Notes under the pieces: model-generated
Database searches by the model: none
Told to the model about the DNA's origin: nothing
Seen by the model: only the letters and a program-made list of their open reading frames with translations
Made by a program: the position numbers and the translations under genes
From: Firmicutes bacterium AM55-24TS
GTDB lineage: Bacteria; Bacillota; Clostridia; UBA1381
Length of the DNA: 64,000 nucleotides
NCBI GenBank assembly: GCA_003460745.1
Contig: QTVU01000003.1
Coordinates: 65,754-129,753 of the forward strand
Direction: 5' to 3'
In this document: positions 25,291 to 34,451 of the stretch, one piece after another
Numbering within the stretch: position 1 is the stretch's first letter
Layout: each line of letters opens with the position of its first letter

Positions 25291-26210
25291 TCCGTAAGAG
25301 CCTCCTCCACCGTTCCGATGCCCTTTCGCTTGCTTAACGTTATAATTAAATCGAAAAATTTCAGCATACGTTTTAAATCGTCGCGTCTTTTTATCATATC
25401 AATATTTCTTCCGTGTATCGTTGCAATAACCGCCGCACCGCTGTTTGTTATTCGTTCGATTGCGTCAATGTCCGACTGCTTGCCTATTTCATCTGTGACA
25501 ATTACATCAGGACTCATCGAACGCAATACCATAAGCATTCCCTCCGCCTTGTCCACGCCCTCAAGAATATCGGTTGAAAATCCTAAATCGAATGCACTTC
25601 TACCCTCACAAAGTGCCGCAATTTCACTCCTTTCGTCCACAACACTCACACGATACGACTTGTACGAAAGCTGACGTACAATATCTCTGAGCATTGTTGT
25701 TTTTCCTGCTCCGGGCGGTGATATTATAAGCGTGTTTTTTATTCCTCCGCCTTTTAATATCATCGGTACAACCTCGTTCGCCGCTCCGATAACTTCACCT
25801 GCAAGACGGTAATTCAGTCCCGATATATCCTTTATAAACGAAACCTTGTCCTCTTTTATAACCGCCGTACCCGTTATACCGATTCTGTGACCGCCGGCTA
25901 TTGTTATGTAACCGTTTTTTATTTGGTCACGCACCGAATATACAGACGAACTTGTTGCAATTTCAATCGCTTCATCTATATGCTCACGAGTGACTTTAAG
26001 CGTTGAATTCGGTATCGGCGTCAAGTTGCCTTTCGCGTTAAGATAAAACCGACCGTCACTGTAATTTATACAAAGCGGTTTGCCGAGCCTCATATGTATT
26101 TCACAAGCTCCGTCAAGATTTACGCCGTACATATATCGCCGTATCCCCTGTGGCATATAATTCAATATACTTTTTGAAGAAACAGCCGTTTCATTGTTTG
26201 CTATGTACAT
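25284..26210 (-). CDS. spoIIIAA: Stage III sporulation protein AA (ATPase)
   Basis: Secretion-type ATPase that powers the SpoIIIA complex in the mother cell. About 308 residues: an N-terminal domain ending near residue 130, then Walker A ISPPGAGKTTMLRDI, a Walker B-like DVIVTDEIGKQSD, and GAAVIATIHGRNI. GGAGG lies 8 bases before ATG 26210; the in-frame extension to 26288 lacks a ribosome site. It is the first gene of the eight-gene spoIIIA operon, normally under sigma-E. I could not identify a convincing sigma-E site in the 100 bases upstream. Confidence 0.95.
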   Translation of the reverse strand: MYIANNETAVSSKSILNYMPQGIRRYMYGVNLDGACEIHMRLGKPLCINYSDGRFYLNAKGNLTPIPNSTLKVTREHIDEAIEIATSSSVYSVRDQIKNGYITIAGGHRIGITGTAVIKEDKVSFIKDISGLNYRLAGEVIGAANEVVPMILKGGGIKNTLIISPPGAGKTTMLRDIVRQLSYKSYRVSVVDERSEIAALCEGRSAFDLGFSTDILEGVDKAEGMLMVLRSMSPDVIVTDEIGKQSDIDAIERITNSGAAVIATIHGRNIDMIKRRDDLKRMLKFFDLIITLSKRKGIGTVEEALTEW

Positions 26211-26305
26211 CTTCCTGTCCTCCATTCGTGTTTTGTATTTGATATATATTACTTTTCGGACACGTTTAGAACAGAAATTTTCATACAAATAATTTTACGC
26301 ACAAA

Positions 26306-26334
26306 AAAAGAGAATGTCATAGACATTCTCTTTT
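26306..26334 (-). terminator. Terminator between rpmF and spoIIIAA
   Basis: 13-base stem AAAAGAGAATGTC / GACATTCTCTTTT with a 3-base loop and A/T-runs at both ends. It separates ribosomal-protein transcription from the sporulation operon. Confidence 0.85.
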
Positions 26335-26350
26335 AATTTAACAAGCCGAA

Positions 26351-26533
26351 TTAATCCTCAACTTTTTTTATAACTTCCTTGCCGTTGTAATATCCGCAGG
26401 ACTTACAAACTTTATGAGGCATTTTAAATTCGTGACACTGTGGGCATTCAACCATATTTGGCACACTTAGCTTCCAGTTTGCACGTCTTTTATTTCTTCT
26501 GGCTTTTGAAACTTTACCCTTAGGTACTGCCAT
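26351..26533 (-). CDS. rpmF: 50S ribosomal protein L32
   Basis: 60 residues: [20 protein letters not shown] and a four-cysteine zinc ribbon (CPQC and CKSC). It follows the YceD-family gene, the usual bacterial pairing, and is closed by a strong terminator. The expected plsX neighbour is missing; the spoIIIA operon comes next. Confidence 0.97.
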   Translation of the reverse strand: MAVPKGKVSKARRNKRRANWKLSVPNMVECPQCHEFKMPHKVCKSCGYYNGKEVIKKVED

Positions 26534-26566
26534 GATTACACCTCCATAATTCTCTCTGACTTTATC

Positions 26567-27076
26567 TTACTTATCTTTTTCCATAATATCTACCAAAGCC
26601 GCCCAACGCGGATCTATGTTTTCCTGACTGCAGCCGCAATCGCCTTCGTTAAGGTCCGCACCGCAATGCTGACAAAGACCTTTACAGTCCTCACTGCACA
26701 GATACTTACCTTCAACATTCATAAGAAAATTGTTAGCTACTATATCATCAATATCAATTTTAACGTCCTCAAACAATATAACATCATCATCTGACGATAC
26801 ACTGCCGTCGTCCTGAGCAAGATTTTCGTCAATGTCAAAATCAATATCAACGACTATATCTTTCATACATCTTGCACACTGTGTAGTCATATGACCTGTA
26901 CAGTTAGCCTTTAATATCAAAGATTTTCCGTTGTTTGAAACACTGCCCGAAACCTTAACAGGCTCGTTAAAATGATACATTTCCCCAAGAAAATCGGTGT
27001 CAGACATTTCAACGTCACCGTTAATATCAATCTTTCCGCCAAGTTCCTTTAGAATTGTTGATACATCTATTGTCAT
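26567..27076 (-). CDS. YceD family protein (DUF177)
   Basis: 169 residues, the conserved partner of rpmF; in other bacteria YceD proteins bind 23S rRNA and help its processing. CTGHMTTQCARCMKDI in the middle and the C-terminal Cys-rich CSEDCKGLCQHCGADL, with DPRWAALVDI at the end, are typical. AAGGAG precedes the ATG. It begins 35 bases after rplL with no terminator, so it is probably co-transcribed with rplJ-rplL. Confidence 0.92.
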   Translation of the reverse strand: MTIDVSTILKELGGKIDINGDVEMSDTDFLGEMYHFNEPVKVSGSVSNNGKSLILKANCTGHMTTQCARCMKDIVVDIDFDIDENLAQDDGSVSSDDDVILFEDVKIDIDDIVANNFLMNVEGKYLCSEDCKGLCQHCGADLNEGDCGCSQENIDPRWAALVDIMEKDK

Positions 27077-27111
27077 AACATACTCCTTGATAAATACGAA
27101 TCAGAGCAAAA

Positions 27112-27483
27112 TTACTTTAATTCTACCTTAGCGCCTGCTTCTTCAAGCTTAGCTTTCATTGCTTCAGCATCTTCCTTAGCAACAGCTTCCTTAATTGTAC
27201 CAGGAGCACCGTCAACAAGAGCCTTTGCTTCCTTAAGACCAAGACCTGTAAGTTCTCTAACAACTTTGATTACGCCAAGCTTTGATGCGCCTGCTTCTGC
27301 AAGTACAACATCAAATTCTGACTTTTCAGCACCGCCTGCAGCAGCACCGTCAGCAGCACCTGCAACCATAACCGGTGCAGCAGCGCTTACGCCAAACTCA
27401 TCTTCCATCATTTTTACTAATTCAGCAACTTCAAGTAGCTTTAATTCCTTAATTGAATCAAGAATTGCATTCAAATCTGCCAT
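27112..27483 (-). CDS. rplL: 50S ribosomal protein L7/L12
   Basis: 123 residues: N-terminal dimerisation domain, an Ala/Gly-rich hinge ([20 protein letters not shown]) and the factor-binding C-terminal domain ([18 protein letters not shown]). AGGAGG precedes the ATG. Downstream is yceD, not rpoB as in most bacteria. Confidence 0.97.
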   Translation of the reverse strand: MADLNAILDSIKELKLLEVAELVKMMEDEFGVSAAAPVMVAGAADGAAAGGAEKSEFDVVLAEAGASKLGVIKVVRELTGLGLKEAKALVDGAPGTIKEAVAKEDAEAMKAKLEEAGAKVELK

Positions 27484-27524
27484 TTTAATTTCCTCCTATT
27501 AATTATAACTAATTTTCAAATAAA

Positions 27525-28124
27525 TTATTCAGCATCTGCTGTTTCTTCAGCCGGAGTTTCCTCAGCCGGTGCAGCTTCTTCAGCTGCAGGAGCTTCCTCA
27601 GCGCTCTTCTTTGCTATTAGGTCTGCGATTTCTTCGCCACCGTCAGCAATAGTTGCAAGCAATCTTGCAAGTGAAGAAATAGGTGAGTTCAAGCTTCCCA
27701 TCATCTTTGCGATCAATGTATCCATGTTTGGTGTAGCTGCAAGCTTATTAACCTCGTCAAGAGAAATTACAGCGCCGTCCATGAAACCTGTCTTAATTTC
27801 AAGCTTATCGTTTTCCTTAGCAAAATCAGCAATAACCTTTGCAGGTGCAACTGCGTCTTCTGAAGAAACAGCGATAGCTGTCGGTCCGTGAAGTGCTTCA
27901 TCAAGAGCATCAAGACCAACTTCCTTTGCAGCAAGACGAAGAAGTGTGTTCTTAATAACGAAATACTTAACGTTAGCTTCTCTAAGCTTTCTTCTAAGTT
28001 CAGTATCCTCTTCAACGTTCAAACCACGGTAGTCTACAAGCACGCCTGTCTGAGCAGCCTTCAAAATTTCAACTGTTTCGGCAACTTGTGCTTTCTTAGC
28101 CTCTAAAACCTTTTCACTTGGCAT
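27525..28124 (-). CDS. rplJ: 50S ribosomal protein L10
   Basis: Stalk protein that anchors L7/L12 dimers. About 199 residues: MPSEKVLEAKKAQVAETVEI, VLVDYRGLNVEEDTELRR, then a C-terminal Ala/Glu-rich tail (from about residue 170: EEAPAAEEAAPAEETP), longer than in E. coli but usual in Clostridia. AGGAGGTG precedes ATG 28124; the GTG at 28136 is part of that site. Expression is probably controlled by the L10 leader upstream. Confidence 0.96.
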   Translation of the reverse strand: MPSEKVLEAKKAQVAETVEILKAAQTGVLVDYRGLNVEEDTELRRKLREANVKYFVIKNTLLRLAAKEVGLDALDEALHGPTAIAVSSEDAVAPAKVIADFAKENDKLEIKTGFMDGAVISLDEVNKLAATPNMDTLIAKMMGSLNSPISSLARLLATIADGGEEIADLIAKKSAEEAPAAEEAAPAEETPAEETADAE

Positions 28125-28136
28125 AATTCGTTTCAC

Positions 28137-28308
28137 CTCCTGTAAGAATAATCACCTTTGAAAATCCAAAAGCAATGTCTTACATATAAAACAAAAAGCT
28201 CTCAGTCATAGACCAAGAGCTTTGTAATAGTCATTACTAAAACACCCTCGGTAGGACTTATGTCTGCAATGTACATTGCAAGCCGCCGACTGTCTACGGA
28301 TTTTCAAC
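28137..28308 (-). promoter_or_regulatory. Ribosomal protein L10 leader
   Basis: The 170-base leader of rplJ-rplL. On the minus strand it contains CCGTAGACAGTCGGCGG and CCTACCGAGG, the conserved strands of the L10-binding region, then an attenuator-like hairpin AAAGCTCT / AGAGCTTT (28223-28195) followed by TTGTTTT. Excess L10(L12)4 would bind and favour early termination. Confidence 0.8.
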
Positions 28309-28314
28309 TTTTAT

Positions 28315-28343
28315 AGTATAGCATACTTTAAACAGCTTGTCAA
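28315..28343 (-). promoter_or_regulatory. Promoter of rplJ-rplL
   Basis: Minus strand: TTGACA (28343-28338), 17-base spacer, TATACT (28320-28315). Confidence 0.8.
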
Positions 28344-28384
28344 TAGTTTTTTTTATTTTCATCAAAAAAATTTTAACAAAATGC

Positions 28385-28413
28385 AAAAACCGCTCATATT
28401 GTGAGCGGTTTTT
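28385..28413 (-). terminator. Terminator of the rpmG to rplA operon
   Basis: 12-base stem AAAAACCGCTCA / TGAGCGGTTTTT with a 5-base loop. It ends the operon just after rplA. Confidence 0.85.
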
Positions 28414-28430
28414 ATTGCTATTAAAATCAA

Positions 28431-29123
28431 TTAGCCAATTTTAGCTGCATTAATCTTTATACCAGGTCCCATTGTTGATGCTACAACAACGCTCTTTAGG
28501 TATTGACCTTTAGCAGCAGCCGGCTTAGCCTTAACGATTGCACTCATTAGTGCGTTAAAGTTTTCCTGAAGTTTTTCAGCACCGAATGATGCCTTACCGA
28601 TTGGGCAGTGAATGATATTTGTCTTATCAAGTCTGTACTCAATCTTACCTGCTTTAATTTCGTTTACAGCCTTTGTAACGTCCATTGTTACTGTGCCTGC
28701 CTTTGGTGATGGCATAAGTCCCTTAGGACCAAGTACCTTACCAAGACGACCAACAACACCCATCATATCAGGAGTTGCAACAACAACGTCGAAATCGAAC
28801 CAGTTTTCACCCTGGATTTTTGCTACTAAGTCAGCATCACCAACGTAATCTGCACCAGCAGCCTTTGCTTCGTCAGCCTTAGGACCCTTAGCGAATACCA
28901 AAACCTTTGAAGTCTTACCTGTACCATGCGGAAGTACAATAGCACCTCTGACCTGTTGGTCAGCGTGTCTTGAGTCAACACCAAGTCTGATGTGAGCCTC
29001 TACAGTTTCATCAAACTTAGCCTTAGCTGTCTTTGTAATAAGGTCCATAGCCTCATTTATATCGTAAAACTTTGATTTTTCAACAAGCTTTACGCTATCT
29101 TGATATTTCTTTCCTCTAAACAT
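28431..29123 (-). CDS. rplA: 50S ribosomal protein L1
   Basis: 230 residues: [40 protein letters not shown] and [10 protein letters not shown] are typical. It builds the L1 stalk and in many bacteria represses the L11-L1 mRNA. AAGGAGG precedes the ATG. It is the last gene of rpmG-secE-nusG-rplK-rplA. Confidence 0.97.
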   Translation of the reverse strand: MFRGKKYQDSVKLVEKSKFYDINEAMDLITKTAKAKFDETVEAHIRLGVDSRHADQQVRGAIVLPHGTGKTSKVLVFAKGPKADEAKAAGADYVGDADLVAKIQGENWFDFDVVVATPDMMGVVGRLGKVLGPKGLMPSPKAGTVTMDVTKAVNEIKAGKIEYRLDKTNIIHCPIGKASFGAEKLQENFNALMSAIVKAKPAAAKGQYLKSVVVASTMGPGIKINAAKIG

Positions 29124-29182
29124 TTCGTATCCTCCTTCGTGGTTAAACGAGATTTTATATCTCTCCCACTTCTCTTAACAAA

Positions 29183-29608
29183 TTAGTCACCGATTAGAAC
29201 GCCCATACTTCTGCAAGTACCTGCGATCATGCTCATAGCAGCCTCTACGCTTGCAGCGTTAAGGTCAGGCATCTTCTGTTCTGCGATAGCTTGAAGATCT
29301 GCCTTTGAAATTGTAGCTACCTTTGTCTTGTTAGGAACACCTGAGCCGCTTTCGATCTTACAAGCCTTCTTGATAAGAACTGCAGCCGGTGGTGTCTTTG
29401 TTACGAATGAGAAAGAACGGTCAGCATATACTGTAATAACTACAGGGATAATTAGACCTGCGTCCTTTGCTGTTTTTTCGTTAAATTCCTTTGCAAACTG
29501 CATAATGTTTACGCCGTGTTGACCTAGAGCAGGACCAACCGGTGGTGCCGGAGTTGCTTTGCCGGCAGGAATTTGTAATTTAATATAACCTGCAACTTTT
29601 TGTGCCAT
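29183..29608 (-). CDS. rplK: 50S ribosomal protein L11
   Basis: 141 residues from [18 protein letters not shown] to [10 protein letters not shown], with [26 protein letters not shown] precedes ATG 29608; an in-frame extension to 29683 overlaps the structured leader and is not used. Confidence 0.97.
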   Translation of the reverse strand: MAQKVAGYIKLQIPAGKATPAPPVGPALGQHGVNIMQFAKEFNEKTAKDAGLIIPVVITVYADRSFSFVTKTPPAAVLIKKACKIESGSGVPNKTKVATISKADLQAIAEQKMPDLNAASVEAAMSMIAGTCRSMGVLIGD

Positions 29609-29654
29609 AATGGCCACCTCCTTGAATTTTTCATAGCATATCGCTATATGAATG

Positions 29655-29691
29655 TGGTAATTGCGGGCATAAAGCCCTCCCACTGTTACCA
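29655..29691 (-). promoter_or_regulatory. Structured leader before rplK, probable L1-binding site
   Basis: In the nusG-rplK gap, minus strand: outer stem TGGTAA / TTACCA, inner stem GGGC / GCCC, and between them the loop strand AGTGGGAG. GTGGGAG opposite an internal loop resembles the L1 target in 23S rRNA helix 77 and its mRNA mimics. The position before rplK-rplA fits autoregulation by L1. Recognised by eye only. Confidence 0.5.
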
Positions 29692-29742
29692 GAGGGATAT
29701 TATAAACAGCATTTGCTGTCTATATCAAAATAATTTGATTGA

Positions 29743-30267
29743 CTATTCCATATGTTCAACCTGTGTATAGTCAATTTCAACAGGGGTTTCACGTCCGAAC
29801 ATCGAAACAGCGACGTTAATCTTACGTGTTTCATTGTTAATGCTCGTAACTTTACCCGAAAAGCCTTCCATAGGGCCTGATTTAATTGAAACAAGATCTC
29901 CTACGGTAAAATCAATATCTTTCATACGAATAACTTCAACACCCATGCGTTCAACTTCTTCGTCCGAAAGCGGAACAGGCTTTGAACCCGGTCCCACGAA
30001 TCCTGTAACACCACGTGTATTTCTGACAATGTACCAGCTTTCATCAGTCATTATCATCTTGATAATAACATAGCCCGGGAAAATCTTGTGCTGAACTACT
30101 TTCTTCTTATCACCGTTTTCCTCAACGACTTCTTCGGTCGGCACCTTGACATCAAGAATTAAATCCTGCATACCACGGTTTTCAACAGATTTCTCAATAT
30201 TGGCTTTTACCTTGTTTTCATAACCCGAATATGTGTGTGCCACATACCATTTTGCTTCTTCTGCCAT
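29743..30267 (-). CDS. nusG: Transcription termination/antitermination protein NusG
   Basis: 174 residues: NGN domain beginning KWYVAHTYSGYENKVKANIE, with FPGYVIIKMIMTDESWYIV and RNTRGVTGFVGPG, then a KOW domain with GDLVSIKSGPMEGFSGKV. It couples RNA polymerase to Rho or ribosomes. AAGGAG precedes the ATG. Confidence 0.97.
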   Translation of the reverse strand: MAEEAKWYVAHTYSGYENKVKANIEKSVENRGMQDLILDVKVPTEEVVEENGDKKKVVQHKIFPGYVIIKMIMTDESWYIVRNTRGVTGFVGPGSKPVPLSDEEVERMGVEVIRMKDIDFTVGDLVSIKSGPMEGFSGKVTSINNETRKINVAVSMFGRETPVEIDYTQVEHME

Positions 30268-30302
30268 AACCGTTCTCCTTCCCTAACAATTCTTTTAATG
30301 AA

Positions 30303-30533
30303 TTATAATATGTTAGTTAATAGTTGGAACAATTTTGCAAAGCCAAAATCAAGTACGGACAAGATGATTGTAATTATTAAGATAAACACAATAATTACGC
30401 CTGTGTTATGAATAAGCTGTTCCTTGTCAGGCCATGTGACCTTTTTTAGCTCAGCCTTAGTATCCTTAAAGAATCTCTTGACTCTTGTACCAAAGCTTGG
30501 CTTATTTGCTTTAGATAAATTTGTATCAGCCAT
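30303..30533 (-). CDS. secE: Preprotein translocase subunit SecE
   Basis: 76 residues: an amphipathic region FFKDTKAELKKVTWPDKEQL followed by one transmembrane helix (TGVIIVFILIITIILSVLDF). Located between rpmG and nusG, as in most bacteria. Confidence 0.96.
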   Translation of the reverse strand: MADTNLSKANKPSFGTRVKRFFKDTKAELKKVTWPDKEQLIHNTGVIIVFILIITIILSVLDFGFAKLFQLLTNIL

Positions 30534-30559
30534 TTTTACACATCCTTACTCAATCAAAA

Positions 30560-30709
30560 TTACTTGGTTTCCTTGTGAAGAGTGTGCTTTCTGCAGAACT
30601 TACAATACTTGTTCATTTCAAGTCTGTCAGGGTCATTCTTCTTATTCTTCATTGTATTATAGTTTCTCTGCTTGCATTCGCTGCACGCTAATGTAACCTT
30701 TACTCTCAT
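30560..30709 (-). CDS. rpmG: 50S ribosomal protein L33
   Basis: A 49-residue protein: [19 protein letters not shown], ending [18 protein letters not shown], with the zinc-binding pairs CSEC and CKFC (C+ form). AGGTG precedes the ATG. It is the first gene of the rpmG-secE-nusG-rplK-rplA operon. Confidence 0.96.
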   Translation of the reverse strand: MRVKVTLACSECKQRNYNTMKNKKNDPDRLEMNKYCKFCRKHTLHKETK

Positions 30710-30738
30710 TTTTTACACCTCCGCATTTATATATGTTC

Positions 30739-30769
30739 AGCTCTCTTTTCAAGCATAAAAAAAAGAGCT
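30739..30769 (-). other. Leader hairpin before rpmG
   Basis: Inverted repeat AGCTCTTTT / AAAAGAGAGCT in the 70-base leader. In the direction of transcription no T-run follows, so it is not a simple terminator; on the plus strand it would resemble one. Confidence 0.4.
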
Positions 30770-30786
30770 TTTATTCGAGCAAAATT

Positions 30787-30815
30787 ATTATAACATTATT
30801 ACAATTATAAGTCAA
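30787..30815 (-). promoter_or_regulatory. Promoter of rpmG-secE-nusG-rplK-rplA
   Basis: Minus strand: TTGACT (30815-30810), 17-base spacer, TATAAT (30792-30787). Confidence 0.8.
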
Positions 30816-30908
30816 GCTATTTTTTCATATTTTTTCTTTTATTTTGTTTTTCACGTGTATATTTTCGCGATTTCCTGTATTTATGTACTTTTTTTTGTAC
30901 TTTAAATA

Positions 30909-30917
30909 TGATATAAT
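30909..30917 (+). promoter_or_regulatory. Extended -10 promoter of addB-addA
   Basis: TGATATAAT, an extended -10 (TGnTATAAT). No good -35 at the right distance. The gene starts about 30 bases later. Confidence 0.5.
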
Positions 30918-30950
30918 TACCTTAATATATATTACGAAAGGATTAAAATT

Positions 30951-33900
30951 ATGGGAGTCAGTATTATACGAGGCGCTATCTCCTCCGGCAAGAGTGATAT
31001 GTGCCTTAAACAAATAAGTGAAATACACGAAAATAATCCCGATTCAAAATGTATAATGATTGTCCCTGACCATTATTCATACGAAACCGAACGAAAATTT
31101 GTTGATTTTTTCGGCGGTATAGGACTTAACAATATTGAAGTTCTTACGCTAAGACGTATGTCCATAAACTTTTTAAGTGCCAAACAACAAAACCATCTTA
31201 CCGCCCCAGGTAAAATGATGCTTATATATAAGGCTGTTTCGGCGGCGTGTGACGAGCTTTTGAACGTAAAGGATATGGATATAAAACTTATCACCTCTAT
31301 GCGTCAGCAGGGTTTTCTTGACGTTATGTCATCACTGATAAGTGAAATGAAGCGTTACCTTATCACACCCGAAATACTTTTTGAAAAGGCAAATGCATTA
31401 ACGGACAACAAAACTTTAAAAAACAAACTGATTGCACTTTCAAACGTATTGGAGAAATATCTTTCTTACGTCGAAGAAAGTGGCTGTACCGACAGCGAGG
31501 ACGACCTTTTTTATCTTGCCAACCGTATCGAAAACGGCACCGAATTTGACGAAAACACTTATATATGGGTAAATCGTTTTGACAAATTTATGCCGCAGCA
31601 GATTTGCGTACTTGAGGCACTTCTGAAAAAAGGCGTACATATGACGATAAGTGTATGCTGTCCTGTTACAGAATACGAGAACGAACGCGAAATTTATCTT
31701 CAGACCGAAAAGACTGTACAAAAAGTTTACGAACTGTCACAAGTATACGGTTTTGAAAACGAATACACCGCCTCTGACGGGCTTCGTCACTTAAAAGGCA
31801 AGGACGACCTATACAAGCTTTTCAGATATTGGACAGAGGACTTTGTATATCCCGACAAGCCTAAAAATACGGCACTTTTCCAAAGCCGTGACACCTACGG
31901 CGAAATCGAACGAATTGCCTGCAAAATCGTTGACCTTGTCCGCGATGACGGCTATCGTTTTAAAGATATTGCACTGTTATGCGGTGATGAAAATGATTAC
32001 AGACATCTTATAGAGGCTGTTTTCTCCGAATACGAAATACCGTATTTCACCGACAGAACAATCCTTTTGAGCGACCATCCTATCGCAATGCAGATTTTAT
32101 CTTTATTCAGTATTCTTGAAGACGATTGGAGCTATGATTCTGTTTTTCGTTATCTTCGTGCCGGTTTTATTTACAGAAAAGAACAACACGGAAAGTTAAA
32201 ATTTTTCAAGTCGATTAATCAAGAAGAAATAGATATACTTGAAAACTTCGTGTTGAAGCACGGCATAAGAGGCGGTTCAAAGTGGCTCGGTGAAAAAGAG
32301 TGGCTTGGCGAAAACAATATCGTAGACACTGCTTTTCAAACAGAGTCTGAAGAAGATGCAAATGAAGTTATAGAAAAACTCCGTCACGAAATAGCCGCAC
32401 CGATTGCGTCATTCAAAGAAAAAACAAAAGGCAGAAAAACGGTCGTAGAATTTGCAACAGCATTGTTTGAATACCTTGAGGACATCAACCTGTATAGCGG
32501 ATTAAAATCCGACATCACAAAATTCCAAAAAGACGGCAAACTGAACGAATCCGAACAATTTACGAAAATATGGAACCTTATTCTTGATATATTAAATCAA
32601 GTCACAATCGCACTTGACGGTGACAAAATTAACATTTCGGAATTTGCGGAATATATAACGGTAGGTCTGTCGCAATGCGAAATACGCACTATTCCATCGG
32701 GTATTGACCAAGTGTATGTAGGAAGTGTGGAAAGGAGCAGTCATACAAGCGTTAAGGTAATGTTTATTGTCGGCGCAAAAAGCGGTACTTTTCCTACGGG
32801 TATTGCATCCGAGGGTTTTCTTTCAAACCGCGACAGATGCACTTTGCAGGAAGAATACGGCGTAGCTCTTGCACCCGATACTAAAAAGAAACTTGACGAA
32901 CAGTATTTTAAGGTTTACAGAGCATTATGCGCGGTAAGCGAAAAATTGTATTTCAGCTATTCAATTCAAAATGAAGAAGGCAAGTCACAATCACCGTCGC
33001 ATATGATAAATGACATAATGCGTAAATTCCCTAAAATGACCGTATCGGATAACCTTTTAAACGACCCATTGAAAGACGGAATTTACATTTCCACCCCGCA
33101 AGCAACAATACACAGAATGCTTATCAATATGTCCGACAGATTTAACGGCAGTAAAAATCAGTTATGGGAAATCGTATACGATTGGTACAAACACCAAACA
33201 AAATGGAAACCTATGCTTTCGCTTATGAAACGTGCCGATTATTACAGTGAACGCGGTGTAATGCTTGACAGCGATATATCAAATATGATGTATGACGGCA
33301 AAATCACATACAGTGCAACGCGTATCAACACCTATGCCGCTTGTCCGTTCCAATACTTTTTAAGATACGGACTTAACGCACAAGAGCGTGACGTATGGGA
33401 AGTCAATTCTTCAAATATCGGAACATATGCTCACGAAGTTATCAGAAAATTCTGCGATACCGTTGAGGACGGTGCAAATACCAACGATGATAAAATAGAA
33501 CGTTGGCGTAATTTGAGTGACGAAAAACGTGACGATATTATAGGCGGTATTATAAATGAATCGTGCAGCAATCTGCTGTCATCAGACGTTCGCGACAAAG
33601 AACGTACCGCGAATATTTTCACCCGTATGGGCAAAACAATTTCAAATGCCGCAATACTTGTTCAAAAAACACTTTCTGTCGGCAATTTTGCCGAGAACGG
33701 TATGGAATACGATTTTGAAGAAGATATTTCCGATACAGTCGCATTAAAAGGAAAAATCGACCGAATCGACATATGCCGCGACGGTGACAAATCATATCTT
33801 AGAATTATCGACTACAAGACAGGTAAAACGGTTTTTGATATAAAAAATATTTACAACGGCTATAATATGCAGATGGTTATATATGCCATTGCCGCAAAAA

Positions 33901-34451
33901 TAAAAAATTCCGACACTGATGTGGCAGGTATTTATTACACAGGTGTGCGTGATGAAATAAAGGAGCTTAACTCATCAACTACAGAGGACAATATAGTTGA
34001 GTCCAACAAAAGCGTACTAAAACTTGACGGTGTAACATTCACGGACGAAGACGAACAACTTCAAACAAAACTGCTTTACAATATGGATAACAAATTCCTC
34101 GAAAGCGGTCAGGTTTCATTCACAAACATAAAAACAGGTACAAAAACAGGTTTTAAAGAAGTTCACACCACAGATGAAATTAACGGTCTAATGAAATATG
34201 TGGCTGATACAATTATTGAAATGGACAGCAATATCAGAAACGGCAAAATAAGCCTTAGTCCGTACACCACATCAAATTCAAGTGTATGTGATTACTGTTC
34301 TTACTCCCCTGTCTGCAAATTCGACCAAGACAGCTGTACACCGCGTATTGCGGATTCATCGGTCAAAAAAGAAGATATTTGGGAGATATTAAAAACAAAA
34401 GGTGCGGCGTTAAAAAACAACAAATCGAAAGGAGTTGACGAAGATGCCTAA
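30951..34451 (+). CDS. addB: ATP-dependent helicase/deoxyribonuclease subunit AddB
   Basis: One half of AddAB, the double-strand-break resecting nuclease of Firmicutes. 1166 residues: a degenerate UvrD-like N-terminal half with a Walker A-like RGAISSGKSD, and a C-terminal RecB-type nuclease (RIIDYKTGKT near residue 955). The four iron-sulfur cysteines are present: AACPFQYFLRYG (about 798) and CDYCSYSPVC (about 1113-1122). AAAGGA precedes the ATG. addA overlaps its end by 8 bases. Confidence 0.95.
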   Translation: MGVSIIRGAISSGKSDMCLKQISEIHENNPDSKCIMIVPDHYSYETERKFVDFFGGIGLNNIEVLTLRRMSINFLSAKQQNHLTAPGKMMLIYKAVSAACDELLNVKDMDIKLITSMRQQGFLDVMSSLISEMKRYLITPEILFEKANALTDNKTLKNKLIALSNVLEKYLSYVEESGCTDSEDDLFYLANRIENGTEFDENTYIWVNRFDKFMPQQICVLEALLKKGVHMTISVCCPVTEYENEREIYLQTEKTVQKVYELSQVYGFENEYTASDGLRHLKGKDDLYKLFRYWTEDFVYPDKPKNTALFQSRDTYGEIERIACKIVDLVRDDGYRFKDIALLCGDENDYRHLIEAVFSEYEIPYFTDRTILLSDHPIAMQILSLFSILEDDWSYDSVFRYLRAGFIYRKEQHGKLKFFKSINQEEIDILENFVLKHGIRGGSKWLGEKEWLGENNIVDTAFQTESEEDANEVIEKLRHEIAAPIASFKEKTKGRKTVVEFATALFEYLEDINLYSGLKSDITKFQKDGKLNESEQFTKIWNLILDILNQVTIALDGDKINISEFAEYITVGLSQCEIRTIPSGIDQVYVGSVERSSHTSVKVMFIVGAKSGTFPTGIASEGFLSNRDRCTLQEEYGVALAPDTKKKLDEQYFKVYRALCAVSEKLYFSYSIQNEEGKSQSPSHMINDIMRKFPKMTVSDNLLNDPLKDGIYISTPQATIHRMLINMSDRFNGSKNQLWEIVYDWYKHQTKWKPMLSLMKRADYYSERGVMLDSDISNMMYDGKITYSATRINTYAACPFQYFLRYGLNAQERDVWEVNSSNIGTYAHEVIRKFCDTVEDGANTNDDKIERWRNLSDEKRDDIIGGIINESCSNLLSSDVRDKERTANIFTRMGKTISNAAILVQKTLSVGNFAENGMEYDFEEDISDTVALKGKIDRIDICRDGDKSYLRIIDYKTGKTVFDIKNIYNGYNMQMVIYAIAAKIKNSDTDVAGIYYTGVRDEIKELNSSTTEDNIVESNKSVLKLDGVTFTDEDEQLQTKLLYNMDNKFLESGQVSFTNIKTGTKTGFKEVHTTDEINGLMKYVADTIIEMDSNIRNGKISLSPYTTSNSSVCDYCSYSPVCKFDQDSCTPRIADSSVKKEDIWEILKTKGAALKNNKSKGVDEDA

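Noticed and set aside
26226..26300. Sigma-E promoter for the spoIIIA operon
   Set aside because: Sequences such as AATACAAA exist, but no -35 element of the right kind at the right distance could be found.
29700..29894. Small open reading frame opposite to or overlapping nusG
   Set aside because: It is in another frame of nusG, has no family resemblance and no ribosome site.
30739..30769. Terminator for a plus-strand transcript
   Set aside because: It has a T-run in the plus direction but no plus-strand gene lies upstream; it falls in the rpmG leader.
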